A stretch of 64,000 bases of DNA, taken from NCBI RefSeq assembly GCF_040717535.1, contig NZ_JBFEFI010000001.1, positions 1,116,001-1,180,000 on the forward strand. Direction: 5' to 3'. Of this stretch, positions 37,388 to 46,428 are shown piece by piece. Numbering within the stretch: the first letter of the stretch is position 1; every line of letters begins with the position of its first letter. The translations under genes were made by a program, and so were the position numbers. The DNA is from Thalassoglobus sp. JC818 (GTDB taxonomy: Bacteria > Planctomycetota > Planctomycetia > Planctomycetales > Planctomycetaceae). The notes below the pieces were generated by a model. The model did no database searches and was not told the DNA's origin. It worked only from the letters and a program-made list of their open reading frames with translations.

Positions 37388-39610
37388 TCAGTCTCGACGG
37401 CTGAGTCGAAGAAAAACTTCGAGGTCGCCTTCGATCCTTCGGTAGAACCAAAAGGCTGCTGCAAAGGCTGCGAGTCCCCCAAAACAGAGAAGCTGGGCAA
37501 CCCACAAAAGATCGACGGAGACAATCGTCACCGCTGAGACCGCCAGCATAGGAATCGAGGCGGCCATGACCAGATACCTTTGCAAATGGTCACGTAGAAG
37601 CAGTAAGTCTTGCCGGTCCTGACCACCTCCCACCCCCAATCGCAACAGCGACGGATAGAGAACTTCCAACGAGAACCAGGTCACGAGAAAGAATGGGTAA
37701 GCTGTGGCAATCAGCCCAAAGATCACCAGCGAGCCTAGAATGTGAAGATAGGCATCCCAGGGAACAACCGTTCCTGTCAATCGGATGGCCACCGGGTAGG
37801 CAAATCCAGCAATCACCCACAGCAAAAGACACACAAGTGCACATCGGTGTCCGATCAGCAGAGAATTTCTTCTCGCGTTGGACGTCTGACGCGCAACGTC
37901 CGGCTTCACTATCGCACGCCGAATTCGTGCTGCCATCAGAACGACAAACGAAATCCCCACGGGAAACGCAATCCCGTTGATCACAGCGAGAATCGTTTCG
38001 AAGCTCTGTTCCGGAGCAATTTCCGCGAAGATCTCGCGTTGATTGTACAGCAGGTTTCCGACCGCCGAAAAAGCATTCGGAATCAGGTTGAGCGCGAGAA
38101 TAATCGGTGTCTCCCATCGCAAGGCGATCTTTTGCCACTGTCCTGGTTCTGGATCAATGAGTTCGCGCGCTCTCGGATCGAAACACTGTTCGAGCCGATC
38201 GATCATCTCCTGTGCTGTCTGCCAACGCAGTTCACGATCCGAGTCGAGACTCTTTTGCAGAATACGCAACAGTCCCGGCGGGGCCGACTTGGACGCTTCT
38301 ACCAGCTTTTCCCGACGGACGCCGTTTTGCCGGGAGGCAATCATGTCTTCGAGAGTGCTTGAATTGAGTTGCAGCCGACGCGGATCGGCAAACGGACGTT
38401 CTCCGACAAGCAATTCCCACAACACAACTCCGAGCGAGAAAAGATCAGACCGCACATCAAGATCTTCTGCTCGAACATCGCCACTTCCAGTGCAGGCTTT
38501 CAATTGTTCCGGCGACATGTAAGCCAGACTGCCTCCGAAGTATTCCGCAGGTGACGCTCCTTCGACCTGCCGACTGAAGCTGATATTAAAGTCGGCAAGC
38601 TTCGGTGTTCCGTCACTTGTCATCAGAACGTTCGCCGGTTTTAAGTCTCGGTGCAGGACTCCCCGACTGCTTGCGTATCCGAGCGCTTTGGCGAGTCGAA
38701 TTCCAATCCAACAGACTGTTTGAGCCCAATCCATGCGGGTAATTTCTTTTCGCAACAGCGAGTCGGGCGGCGTTGTTTCTCCTTTGCTCTCCAGTGATTC
38801 GTCGAGAATATCGATCAACAATTGACCGCTCCTCCGGTTCGCAGGAGTCGATCGGACCTTCTTGATCAGCGATTCCAGCGTTCCGCCCGGAAGATACTGC
38901 ATATACAGCAGACGCACCGGCGGGGACTTTATCACCCTTTGGTCATAAACTCGGACGATGTAATCGTGATCGAGTTGCGCCAGCGTTTGCGGTTCTGTCC
39001 CTTTGTTGGCTGAGACTTTGACAGCCACGAGCCGTTGCATCGAGTTTTGCCGTGCGAGGAATACGGTCGCGAAGGCGCCTTCGCCCAATCGGATCAGCAG
39101 GTCAAAGTCGTCGACTGTTTCACCGACTCGCAAGTCCCGAAACGACTCCACCACATCCCCGCTTTGAAGCACAGTCGCGTCCGGTGAGTGCTGGACAAAT
39201 CGCCGAAGTTCATTTTCGAGTTCAGGAAACTCGCGAAAGTACTCCTCAATCGTGACCGATGTCTCCGCCCGCTGACGGCAGAAATATTCTTCGTAAACAA
39301 GTTCGATCGGAACCTGTTTCTGGCACAGTTCCGGAAACTCTTCGAAGTACTCACTCAAACGCTTCGGGAGTTCAAACTCGTTCCACCTTTGCTCAAGATC
39401 AATTTTGATGAGTTCAACAAGGACTTCCTGCCTCGCGAGTTCATCCTTCGGCAGAAAGTCAGCCACGATCGGAGGGCCAGTCTCTTCCGCTATTGACCAG
39501 GCTGAGATGAAAGAATCAATCGCCAACGACAAGATATGCTGAGTCTCTTGGAGATTCGTCTGCGACGTCTCGTGTTGAGAATCACGATCATTGGTTGGCA
39601 GTTGGGACAT
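37388..39610 (-). CDS. Ser/Thr protein kinase with C-terminal membrane domain, DFN motif
   Basis: This is a 740-residue kinase. The N-terminal ~165 residues contain two copies of the planctomycete kinase lead-in motif (EYFEEFPEL and EYFREFPELENELR). The kinase domain spans about 170-475: LGEGAFATVFLA, VAVKVS, HRDLKPANVL, SPEQL. The usual DFG is DFN (KLADFNISF), a change that can alter metal binding but does not always abolish activity. About six membrane helices follow (about 525-720). It faces bamA, whose gene is downstream on the same strand, and a peptidase-MA lipoprotein gene is upstream. Its substrate and signal are unknown. Confidence 0.9.
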   Translation of the reverse strand: MSQLPTNDRDSQHETSQTNLQETQHILSLAIDSFISAWSIAEETGPPIVADFLPKDELARQEVLVELIKIDLEQRWNEFELPKRLSEYFEEFPELCQKQVPIELVYEEYFCRQRAETSVTIEEYFREFPELENELRRFVQHSPDATVLQSGDVVESFRDLRVGETVDDFDLLIRLGEGAFATVFLARQNSMQRLVAVKVSANKGTEPQTLAQLDHDYIVRVYDQRVIKSPPVRLLYMQYLPGGTLESLIKKVRSTPANRRSGQLLIDILDESLESKGETTPPDSLLRKEITRMDWAQTVCWIGIRLAKALGYASSRGVLHRDLKPANVLMTSDGTPKLADFNISFSRQVEGASPAEYFGGSLAYMSPEQLKACTGSGDVRAEDLDVRSDLFSLGVVLWELLVGERPFADPRRLQLNSSTLEDMIASRQNGVRREKLVEASKSAPPGLLRILQKSLDSDRELRWQTAQEMIDRLEQCFDPRARELIDPEPGQWQKIALRWETPIILALNLIPNAFSAVGNLLYNQREIFAEIAPEQSFETILAVINGIAFPVGISFVVLMAARIRRAIVKPDVARQTSNARRNSLLIGHRCALVCLLLWVIAGFAYPVAIRLTGTVVPWDAYLHILGSLVIFGLIATAYPFFLVTWFSLEVLYPSLLRLGVGGGQDRQDLLLLRDHLQRYLVMAASIPMLAVSAVTIVSVDLLWVAQLLCFGGLAAFAAAFWFYRRIEGDLEVFLRLSRRD

Positions 39611-39922
39611 GACTGACTGAACGTCGACTTTTGAAGTGCAATGAAAAGTGCCTGAGACACTCTAGCTCTGAAAGTTGTTCGTGTCCCTCAATGGAGATGA
39701 CTACTGATTCAGAGAATACGACGATCCGAGTCAAATCGGGAGGCAGCGAGGCAGACTCAATGCAGAAGTTTACGGCTGAGGAAACAATTCGATGAAGTAC
39801 AGAGAAACCGCGAGAGTTGCTAAGAGCATTTTTTGATTTGGTGTGCACTCTCTCGCACGAGCAAACACAACTTTTATCTTATGAAACAGAGCAAGCGAGT
39901 GTACAAGAAAGAGCAACTTGCT
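39611..39922 (-). other. Spacer between the peptidase-MA and kinase genes
   Basis: This 312-bp stretch holds repeat copy C (39841-39926) and, beyond it, about 230 bp of leader for the kinase gene. No coding signal was found. Confidence 0.4.
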
Positions 39923-39926
39923 CTAG
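39841..39926 (-). repeat. 3'-end repeat element, copy C
   Basis: Read on the minus strand, this copy begins CTAGAGCAAGTTGC on the TAG stop (39925-39923) of the peptidase-MA gene. It continues through CACTCGCTTGC, TTTCATAAG and TAAAAG to TTTGCTCGTGCGAG. It matches copy A nearly base for base across 86 bp, including the pairing arms GAGCAA and TTGCTC. Copies A and C lie 21 kb apart on opposite strands, and each keeps the same orientation relative to its host gene. Confidence 0.75.
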
Positions 39927-40849
39927 CGACTGCCTGAAACTTGAACCGTTCGACCGGAATCGAGTGTCGAGCTGACATACCCCATCAGCCGCTGTTCGGC
40001 ATTCGGAACCTGCTGTTCGATCAGGGGAGAGAATCCGGGGGCTCGATTGGAGGCAGCGAGTGATTGGCAATAGTCGACCAATAATGAGCGTCCGTCCGGG
40101 CATTCGTGAACCAGGTAGTGCACCCATGCCCACGCTTCCTGATAGTCCGGTCGCTGCATCTGCGAGACTCTCTCGATCTGCTCCAAGCGTCTGAGATTTG
40201 GCTCCCAGCCGTTGACGACCGCAGCCGCTAATTTTGGAGCGTGCTCAGGATGCCGACGTAGAGAATCGTATCGGCGAATTTCGAAATACTCAGCGATTCC
40301 TTCATCCAGCCAGAGTGGAACTGTTCGAAGTGAAGCATGAAGCACGCCGTGAGTGTACTCGTGCCGGAGGTCTTCCATCATGCTGGGCCCCATATAAGCA
40401 TAAACCGACAGTTCCGTCGGTGTCCCGATAAAGAAGGCCCTTCGTTGGGGCAGATCCGGGTGAGAAGTTTGCATGTACTGGACATACCGCTCCTCATCCT
40501 GAAAGAGATAGATGCGGACGGGGCGGTTAGCCGGCGGCAAGTCGAGAAGCTCGACGATCTCTTCCCGAAGGCTGACCAGCTCTTCAAAGATTTCCCCTTC
40601 CTTCTCGATCTTCGAGTCGGAACGAATTTCGAGCTGTTCTGAATTCGCCCGATATCGTGCGGGAAGTCCGGAGTTGTGATTGCGTGCGAGGAAGCACCCT
40701 GTCATTGAGATCGTGCTCACCAGAAACGCAATCGTCAGCAAATCTGCGATGAGCGAGTACAGACCACGATTGCGGCGGCGTCCCCGTCGTGGCGTCATGC
40801 CAGGGAGCCCGCAACTACGTTGCTTTTGTTCTGGTTCGTTCCGTCTCAC
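39923..40849 (-). CDS. Peptidase-MA / DUF1570-family protein
   Basis: This 308-residue protein has a membrane segment or signal at about 30-52 (SLIADLLTIAFLVSTISMTGC, with a possible lipobox at TGC). The gluzincin zinc motif HEYTH lies at 163-167, with the downstream glutamate in LWLDEGIAEYFE, as in peptidase MA and DUF1570 proteins. RIYLFQDEERYVQYM is also typical of DUF1570. It is presumably an exported metallopeptidase, but no substrate is known for these planctomycete members. The start is GTG (40849) with GGAA upstream; ATG at 40798 is an alternative. It is downstream of the YhaN-like gene. Confidence 0.85.
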   Translation of the reverse strand: MRRNEPEQKQRSCGLPGMTPRRGRRRNRGLYSLIADLLTIAFLVSTISMTGCFLARNHNSGLPARYRANSEQLEIRSDSKIEKEGEIFEELVSLREEIVELLDLPPANRPVRIYLFQDEERYVQYMQTSHPDLPQRRAFFIGTPTELSVYAYMGPSMMEDLRHEYTHGVLHASLRTVPLWLDEGIAEYFEIRRYDSLRRHPEHAPKLAAAVVNGWEPNLRRLEQIERVSQMQRPDYQEAWAWVHYLVHECPDGRSLLVDYCQSLAASNRAPGFSPLIEQQVPNAEQRLMGYVSSTLDSGRTVQVSGSR

Positions 40850-40993
40850 CAGTTCCGCTTTCCGAAACTTTCCATATGCCTGATTCAGGCAGGTCGTCTA
40901 TTCAGTTTGATTCGCCGAATCCGTCGGCATTCTGGGATTGAAAGCTCACACGTCAAAACCACATCCAACGAAGCCAAACTATTCCAATTCACT

Positions 40994-43900
40994 CTATGAA
41001 ACCGGAACCTCAGGCCGATTCGAAGGTAACCAGACGGGATCAATCTGGTGTTGTTCAAAGAGATGAGCAAGATGGAGATGGCAGGTGAAGAGAATGATCT
41101 GCTGACCGGTCTCGACAACTTTCAGGAGTGTTTCAACGGCTGCCTCGGTGCGAAGTTGGTCGAAGTTCACCGTCACATCGTCCAGCACCAACGGCAATTC
41201 AACTCCCTGCGAGGCAAGTTCACGAATCATTGCCAGCCGTAACGAGAGAAACACTTGTTCCCGGGTTCCACTGCTGAGCTGTTCAACTTCGAAGGAGTGA
41301 TTCAGGTCATCGTCGACGAGAAGTTTTTTCTCGTTGAGAGGAGCCCAGATGTTTTGATATTTGCCACACGTCAATTGTTGGAGATACGACGAAGCATCCT
41401 GCAGCGTTTTCGGCTGGCGTTCCTTTTCGATTCGACTTCGCAGCGCTCCGACAGCCCGGTCTGCCACCATGATTCCAAGATAGCGTTCACTCGTCAGGCG
41501 GATCTGTTCAGCCAATTGGGCACGTTCGAATCTCAATGAAGCAGCGGTTCGATCGTCTTCAATCGCTCGCAGCTCCTGCTGAAATCTGCCGATCGATTGA
41601 TACTCGACCTGCAACGTTTCATCGATCTGCAGGAGTTCCTCACGAATCTCGGCGACCTGTTCCCGATTGCGTTGCTCATCGAAATCGGCGAGTTGTTCTT
41701 CCACGATCATCAGATCGGGTTCACTCTCAACGATCCGAGAGATCGTTTCGCCAATCTCCTGAAGTTGCCGCATGAGCGTTTCACGATCTTCGACCGCTCC
41801 CAAAATGCCGGAGAGCTGATCGTATGACGAGATTCCGAGCATCGAAAACAACTCGGACTGCTGCCGACGCAACGATTCCAGCTCTTCTTCGATTTTGGAT
41901 GCTTCACGCCGCTTGTCTTTGACCAATTGCCGAAGCCGAGCCCGTTCACGCCGAAGTTCAAATTGGACTTCGAGTTCGTCTTTCCATTTGGAAACGCGGG
42001 CGAATGGATCGTGCGTCGAAGCAGTCTGTTTAAGAATTCCAGCCAGGACTCCGACACGATCGAGAAAGTCGCTGAGCTTTTCCTGAAGCAGAATCGCTTC
42101 GACATCGATTGGGTCTACTTTCGAGTTGCCGCGTGTGGTTCGATAGATTCTCTGACACTCAGCAATCGCTTCGCCAATGTTGCTTTGTTCGGCGATTTCC
42201 ATCGACTTTAGCGACTTCACCCAGTCACTCTTCCGCTGATTGACGGTCGTGCGCGACTTTCTTAATTGATTGCGGAGCTTGGTCATTCTCCGTCGTAATC
42301 TGCGGATGCGATCCTGTTCATCGACCTGCGACTGAAAACGTGCGCGGTCCTGAGCAAGTTCCTCAAGCTTCTTTGCAATCGCCTTTTCGTCTGCCAATTG
42401 TTGATTGGTAATGGCGTGAGTTGTCGTTTTCCGCGACAGAATCTGACGGCTGATCAATTGCTGAATTTTCAGGTTTCTCTCTTCAACTTCTTTTCGGAGA
42501 GAGTGATGCGCTTCGTCGTTGTCCTCGACGGAAACTTCTCGACGCGAGAAGTGAATCTTCATGGTCCAGCATGTGGCGAGAGCTGCAATCCCCAGCAACC
42601 CATAACAGCCACCGATTAACGCAGCGTGAAAACCACCGACCACCATTCCGTGTGTGGCTCCATAAATTCCGCAAAGCGTGAGGACGACTCCTGCGATGGC
42701 GAAAAACCACAGAATTGTACTGAAGAAGGGAGGATTCGTAGCTTCGACAAGTTCCGCACGTCGACCTTCCGGGAGACGATTCAGAAGCGTTTGCAGATGC
42801 CCTTTCTCAAGGTGCAATTCTCGGAGCTTGCGAAGATCAGCCTCCAAACGCTCTAACTCAGCAACGTTATCAGCGGCCCCAGCTTCAGCAGCAGTTCCAT
42901 CACCGGTTGGACGTGATGTCAGCTGTTTGAATTTCTTGTCGAATCCCTTGTATCGTTTTGTGAGGCGCCGATGCGTACGCATCGCATTACGATACGCATT
43001 GGACGCCTGGCTCAAAGCTCCAATTTGTTGCGGTGACACATCCACCTGGCCGTCTTCGTCGACGTCCAAGTCTTCGGCAAACGCAGCTGACTGATTGACT
43101 GATTGAGTACTGGGTCGATTGCGGAAATTGTTTTTCCAAGATGAGCTATTGGATGTCAGATCAGGAACCTTCAGTTCGAAGCGATCTGCGATCTCTTGCA
43201 TCTCGGGAAGTTCGCTGTGCAGGCGGTTGATCGCGCATTGCTGCTCTTCCAACTCCGCGTTGAGAGGAATCTCCTGAGACGACTTCTGAAACTGCTTCGC
43301 CTCCGCGAGAAACTTCTTCCGCTCGGAATCGAATTCCTGAATCTCCTGCTGTAGCGATTCCAATTCCCGGACGCGATCGAGATCGACATTTCGATCGGGC
43401 AGTTGGTCGAGACGGTTTTTCAGGTCGAGTTCTTTTCGCCATGGCTCCCAGATGCGGCTGAGGAACTGGAATCCACGAAGGTCGCTCTGCAAGTGCTGTT
43501 GCCGCTGCCGTAGCTGACCGACTCGATCATCATGTTTGTTGATTTGTTCCTTCAGCCGTTTGTGACGCTCGAGCGGTACGCCAACCCGTTCCAGTTGTCG
43601 TTCGACTTCTGTCAGCCGCTGCACAAGTCCGAAAATCTCCCCCTTTCGAGTCTCGCGATTGGCGATCTGCCGAGACTGAGCCCCCAGATGGCTTTGAGCG
43701 CGGACAAGTTGGTCACCCTCACGACCCAGCGAGAGCCCGTAGATTTGCTGGGCGATTTCCGAGTTGTTCAGCGTCGCGAGTTCTTGCAGTTCGTGAAGCC
43801 CGATTGCGAACACATCGCGAAAGATTGATTCACTGGCACCGCCGACAAGACTTTGAACTAAAGAATCCTGTTGTGAGACGCGTTGACCGTCGATCTCGAG

Positions 43901-44182
43901 ACGACCGCGACTGCCCTTCTCAGCAATTCGGCGAAGTTCGTGTTGCTTCCCGCGATGCGAAACGCGCAGCACCCCGGAGCAGACTTGTCGTTTTCCGTGG
44001 GAATCGGTGACATGCAGATCCCCCGGTTGGAAACCGAAAAGCACTCCGCGAATAAATCGCATTAGCGTCGACTTGCCCGCCTCGTTCGGTCCATAGAGTA
44101 CCGTGACACCGCGGTCAGAGAATGGCAATGTGACGTTTTTCCAGACGCCAAAATGATCAATTTCCAGTTCATGGATTCTCAT
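40994..44182 (-). CDS. YhaN-like Rad50/SMC-type ATPase with central membrane hairpin
   Basis: This 1062-residue ATPase has the split ABC-type fold of the YhaN/Rad50 family. Walker A is GPNEAGKST (31-39). Long coiled coils follow. Two hydrophobic helices sit at about 487-545 between the coils. The C-terminal lobe carries the signature LSSGTREQVFLSLR, then Walker B LPLVLDDVTVNFD, then the H-loop FTCH. All ATPase motifs look intact. YhaN-type proteins pair with Mre11-like YhaO nucleases, and the gene 500 bp upstream encodes that partner, though its metal site is degenerate. The central hydrophobic segment suggests membrane tethering. The ATG is preceded by GAGGATGG. Confidence 0.9.
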   Translation of the reverse strand: MRIHELEIDHFGVWKNVTLPFSDRGVTVLYGPNEAGKSTLMRFIRGVLFGFQPGDLHVTDSHGKRQVCSGVLRVSHRGKQHELRRIAEKGSRGRLEIDGQRVSQQDSLVQSLVGGASESIFRDVFAIGLHELQELATLNNSEIAQQIYGLSLGREGDQLVRAQSHLGAQSRQIANRETRKGEIFGLVQRLTEVERQLERVGVPLERHKRLKEQINKHDDRVGQLRQRQQHLQSDLRGFQFLSRIWEPWRKELDLKNRLDQLPDRNVDLDRVRELESLQQEIQEFDSERKKFLAEAKQFQKSSQEIPLNAELEEQQCAINRLHSELPEMQEIADRFELKVPDLTSNSSSWKNNFRNRPSTQSVNQSAAFAEDLDVDEDGQVDVSPQQIGALSQASNAYRNAMRTHRRLTKRYKGFDKKFKQLTSRPTGDGTAAEAGAADNVAELERLEADLRKLRELHLEKGHLQTLLNRLPEGRRAELVEATNPPFFSTILWFFAIAGVVLTLCGIYGATHGMVVGGFHAALIGGCYGLLGIAALATCWTMKIHFSRREVSVEDNDEAHHSLRKEVEERNLKIQQLISRQILSRKTTTHAITNQQLADEKAIAKKLEELAQDRARFQSQVDEQDRIRRLRRRMTKLRNQLRKSRTTVNQRKSDWVKSLKSMEIAEQSNIGEAIAECQRIYRTTRGNSKVDPIDVEAILLQEKLSDFLDRVGVLAGILKQTASTHDPFARVSKWKDELEVQFELRRERARLRQLVKDKRREASKIEEELESLRRQQSELFSMLGISSYDQLSGILGAVEDRETLMRQLQEIGETISRIVESEPDLMIVEEQLADFDEQRNREQVAEIREELLQIDETLQVEYQSIGRFQQELRAIEDDRTAASLRFERAQLAEQIRLTSERYLGIMVADRAVGALRSRIEKERQPKTLQDASSYLQQLTCGKYQNIWAPLNEKKLLVDDDLNHSFEVEQLSSGTREQVFLSLRLAMIRELASQGVELPLVLDDVTVNFDQLRTEAAVETLLKVVETGQQIILFTCHLHLAHLFEQHQIDPVWLPSNRPEVPVS

Positions 44183-44680
44183 TGGGTTCCATCCTCATTG
44201 AAGCGATGATTGATCCCGATCGGAATCTCGCTTCAATTTCTGATTATCCGAATCAGCCAGCAATGACTCCATTGGGGGGCGTGGAGTTTGAGGCTGTTGG
44301 AAGTGCCAGTCCTTTGAACACGTATCGGATTGTCTTGTTCTCAAATTTGGACCGCTCCGGCTCTCACTGGCGACACACTCGACAGTGGACGGAAACGGGT
44401 GTCCATTCAAAGGTGAGCACCCTGTCCTGCACACTCACCTGAACGGTTTTGCTGAATTGTTCTTCTGGGTTGCCCGACTCGGGCCTAACTTTTTCCCAAA
44501 TACTTCTCAACGGAAACGTGATGGGCAGTGTGGGGGGACTCGTCGACGAATGACTTCCGCCTAACGAACAGTGAATTTCTTTTGGGGGGCGTTGAAGAAC
44601 GACGATCGCAGAAATTGCTCTGCGTTCATTGATTCTTCTTCGAATATATAGCCTCCCTTTTGAGTTGCTGCTGACCCGGA
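44183..44680 (-). other. Spacer between the Mre11-like and YhaN-like genes
   Basis: These 498 bp lie between two genes expected to work together. Small frames on both strands have no protein character. No terminator was found, so co-transcription remains possible. The length is unusual for a partner pair, which are often adjacent. Confidence 0.35.
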
Positions 44681-46021
44681 TTAATCCAGATACAGACCGG
44701 CACTATCGAGTGCACGTTGAATCATGTCTTCCGAGTTTGCGGATGCAATCACCTCACGCACTTGAAACATATCCGCGCGCTGCAGCCATTGATCCTCAAT
44801 CAGTTCCCGACGCACATCCTCGACAACGGAGTGAACGGCGTTGGCAGTTTCTTCGCTTTCCAGCAGTTCTTTCAAGGACTGAATCAGCCCCGTGGCATCT
44901 TCCAGGCTGACCGGATCACGCAAGACTCTCTGTACAACTTCACATTGATGAATTCTGCGTGGACCGTCTTCGTCGGAGAGTTCGTCTTCCAGTTGTTCCC
45001 AGATTTGTGGAAGTTGGGACGCATCCAGAAATGCCTCAAGCGCTTTCCCTTCCCCACTGAGTCGCCAGTTCAGAACCCAGACATCTTCCGAATCGCTGAC
45101 ATTCAGCCCCATCACCTGCAGGGCCATCTTTTCAACAATATCTTTCAGCTTTGCCTGTTTCTCGATTTCGATGGTGAACGTTTCCCATCGCACAGGCGCC
45201 AGAGCGAGTGAATCGATTCGCGTTCTTCCTTGTGAATCGACATGAACGAGGCTGCAGCCACACGGCCCCGCGACTGACGATCGGATGGCCTGAGTCGGCC
45301 CGGGATCGTGAATCCAGGTTTGTCCGATCTGTTTAAGCTGAGGCTTCCCAGCACCGCACGCGACATAATTCACGCCGTTTTGAATCGCCGACTGCACCAG
45401 AGTCGCTGCAAAAGGAGAGGCTCCCGGAACGTTCAATGACTCAGGATGACCGTTTTTCCACAGCACGGGCACCCCGGCCGGCACGACACCAATGCGATAT
45501 CCGCCATTTGTATTGGATTCGCCATTTCCGGAAGTTGAATTCCATCCTGGCTCTTCAGTCTCGGTCGTCGCGATGGTCTGAATCGAAGTCAGCATGCGCC
45601 CGTGTTTTACGACAGCGACAGGATCACTTTCCTCAGTCCCCAAGAGCGACACATTCCCCGGCAGCGTCACTTGACGCTTCCAGGCGCTCGTCGGATCAAG
45701 ATTTCCCGGAGCGATGAAGACTTCAATCCGATTCGAATCGAGTGTTTGAAGACCACGTTCAAGAGCAATCCGCGCGCGAAGACTCAGCGAGCGATGATCG
45801 AAAACGTTCCCGGTCAAAAGCAGAAAATCCGCTTGGGCAGAGACACAATGTTCGACAACCTGATTCCAGGCAGTGAGTGTCGCATCGACGAGAGTATGAG
45901 AGTCTTCGCCGAGAATGTTCCCGGAAGAACCGGTTCCCGGGCCACTTGCCCCAACTCCAACCAATGGCTCATCCAGACGCAGATCAGTTGCGTGAATAAA
46001 CCGAAATCCCTCGTCCGCCAT
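44681..46021 (-). CDS. Mre11/YhaO-like protein with degenerate metal site
   Basis: This protein of about 446 residues has the outline of an SbcD/YhaO calcineurin-like phosphoesterase, but every metal motif is altered. Motif I reads HATDLRLDEP, with R15 where His is expected. Motif II reads TGNVFDHRS, with N72 where Asp is expected. Motif III reads GNLDP, with L108 where His is expected. The later GHxH segment reads ACGAGKPQ, with no His. The C-terminal half still fits the capping domain (LSGEGKALEAFLD and on). Nuclease activity is therefore unlikely; a structural role with the YhaN-like ATPase is my inference. AAGGAAGGA stands about 7 nt before the ATG at 46021. Confidence 0.8.
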   Translation of the reverse strand: MADEGFRFIHATDLRLDEPLVGVGASGPGTGSSGNILGEDSHTLVDATLTAWNQVVEHCVSAQADFLLLTGNVFDHRSLSLRARIALERGLQTLDSNRIEVFIAPGNLDPTSAWKRQVTLPGNVSLLGTEESDPVAVVKHGRMLTSIQTIATTETEEPGWNSTSGNGESNTNGGYRIGVVPAGVPVLWKNGHPESLNVPGASPFAATLVQSAIQNGVNYVACGAGKPQLKQIGQTWIHDPGPTQAIRSSVAGPCGCSLVHVDSQGRTRIDSLALAPVRWETFTIEIEKQAKLKDIVEKMALQVMGLNVSDSEDVWVLNWRLSGEGKALEAFLDASQLPQIWEQLEDELSDEDGPRRIHQCEVVQRVLRDPVSLEDATGLIQSLKELLESEETANAVHSVVEDVRRELIEDQWLQRADMFQVREVIASANSEDMIQRALDSAGLYLD

Positions 46022-46428
46022 GCAGGAATCCTTCCTTTTGAGAAGTTGAGTGCCCCGACAATTCGGCAAAGTCTACTTTCACTCCACGAATCCGCAAACC
46101 CCATTTTGTAAATGCTGCAAATGAGGCCACAACGCACCATTTTTCATCAAGTCTTGTTGCCATCTTGAAACCCCAAATGTTGCCGCAAGTCGACCTGCCC
46201 CTTCTGCGCGTCACGTTTGGGTCCGAAAACGTCCTTTGCTACCATTCGTGCAATGACACGGGGGATGACAGTCGTCTTGAGCTAGGGTCTGCCCAGAGTC
46301 TGCAGCCGAGGACTTATTCGGGAAGCTAGGGAACCCTTGGCCGTGAAGCATTGACCTTCCAGGCCTCGCCGCGACACTTCATTTCAACTCCTCTGAACAC
46401 CTTTTTCCTCCATGCGGAGCCTCTCGAT
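46022..46428. other. Divergent spacer upstream of the YHS-type lipoprotein
   Basis: About 400 bp lie between the leftward Mre11-like gene and the rightward lipoprotein gene. The lipoprotein frame is open back to 46351. Promoters for both must be here. I see no strong inverted repeat or extra gene. Confidence 0.35.
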
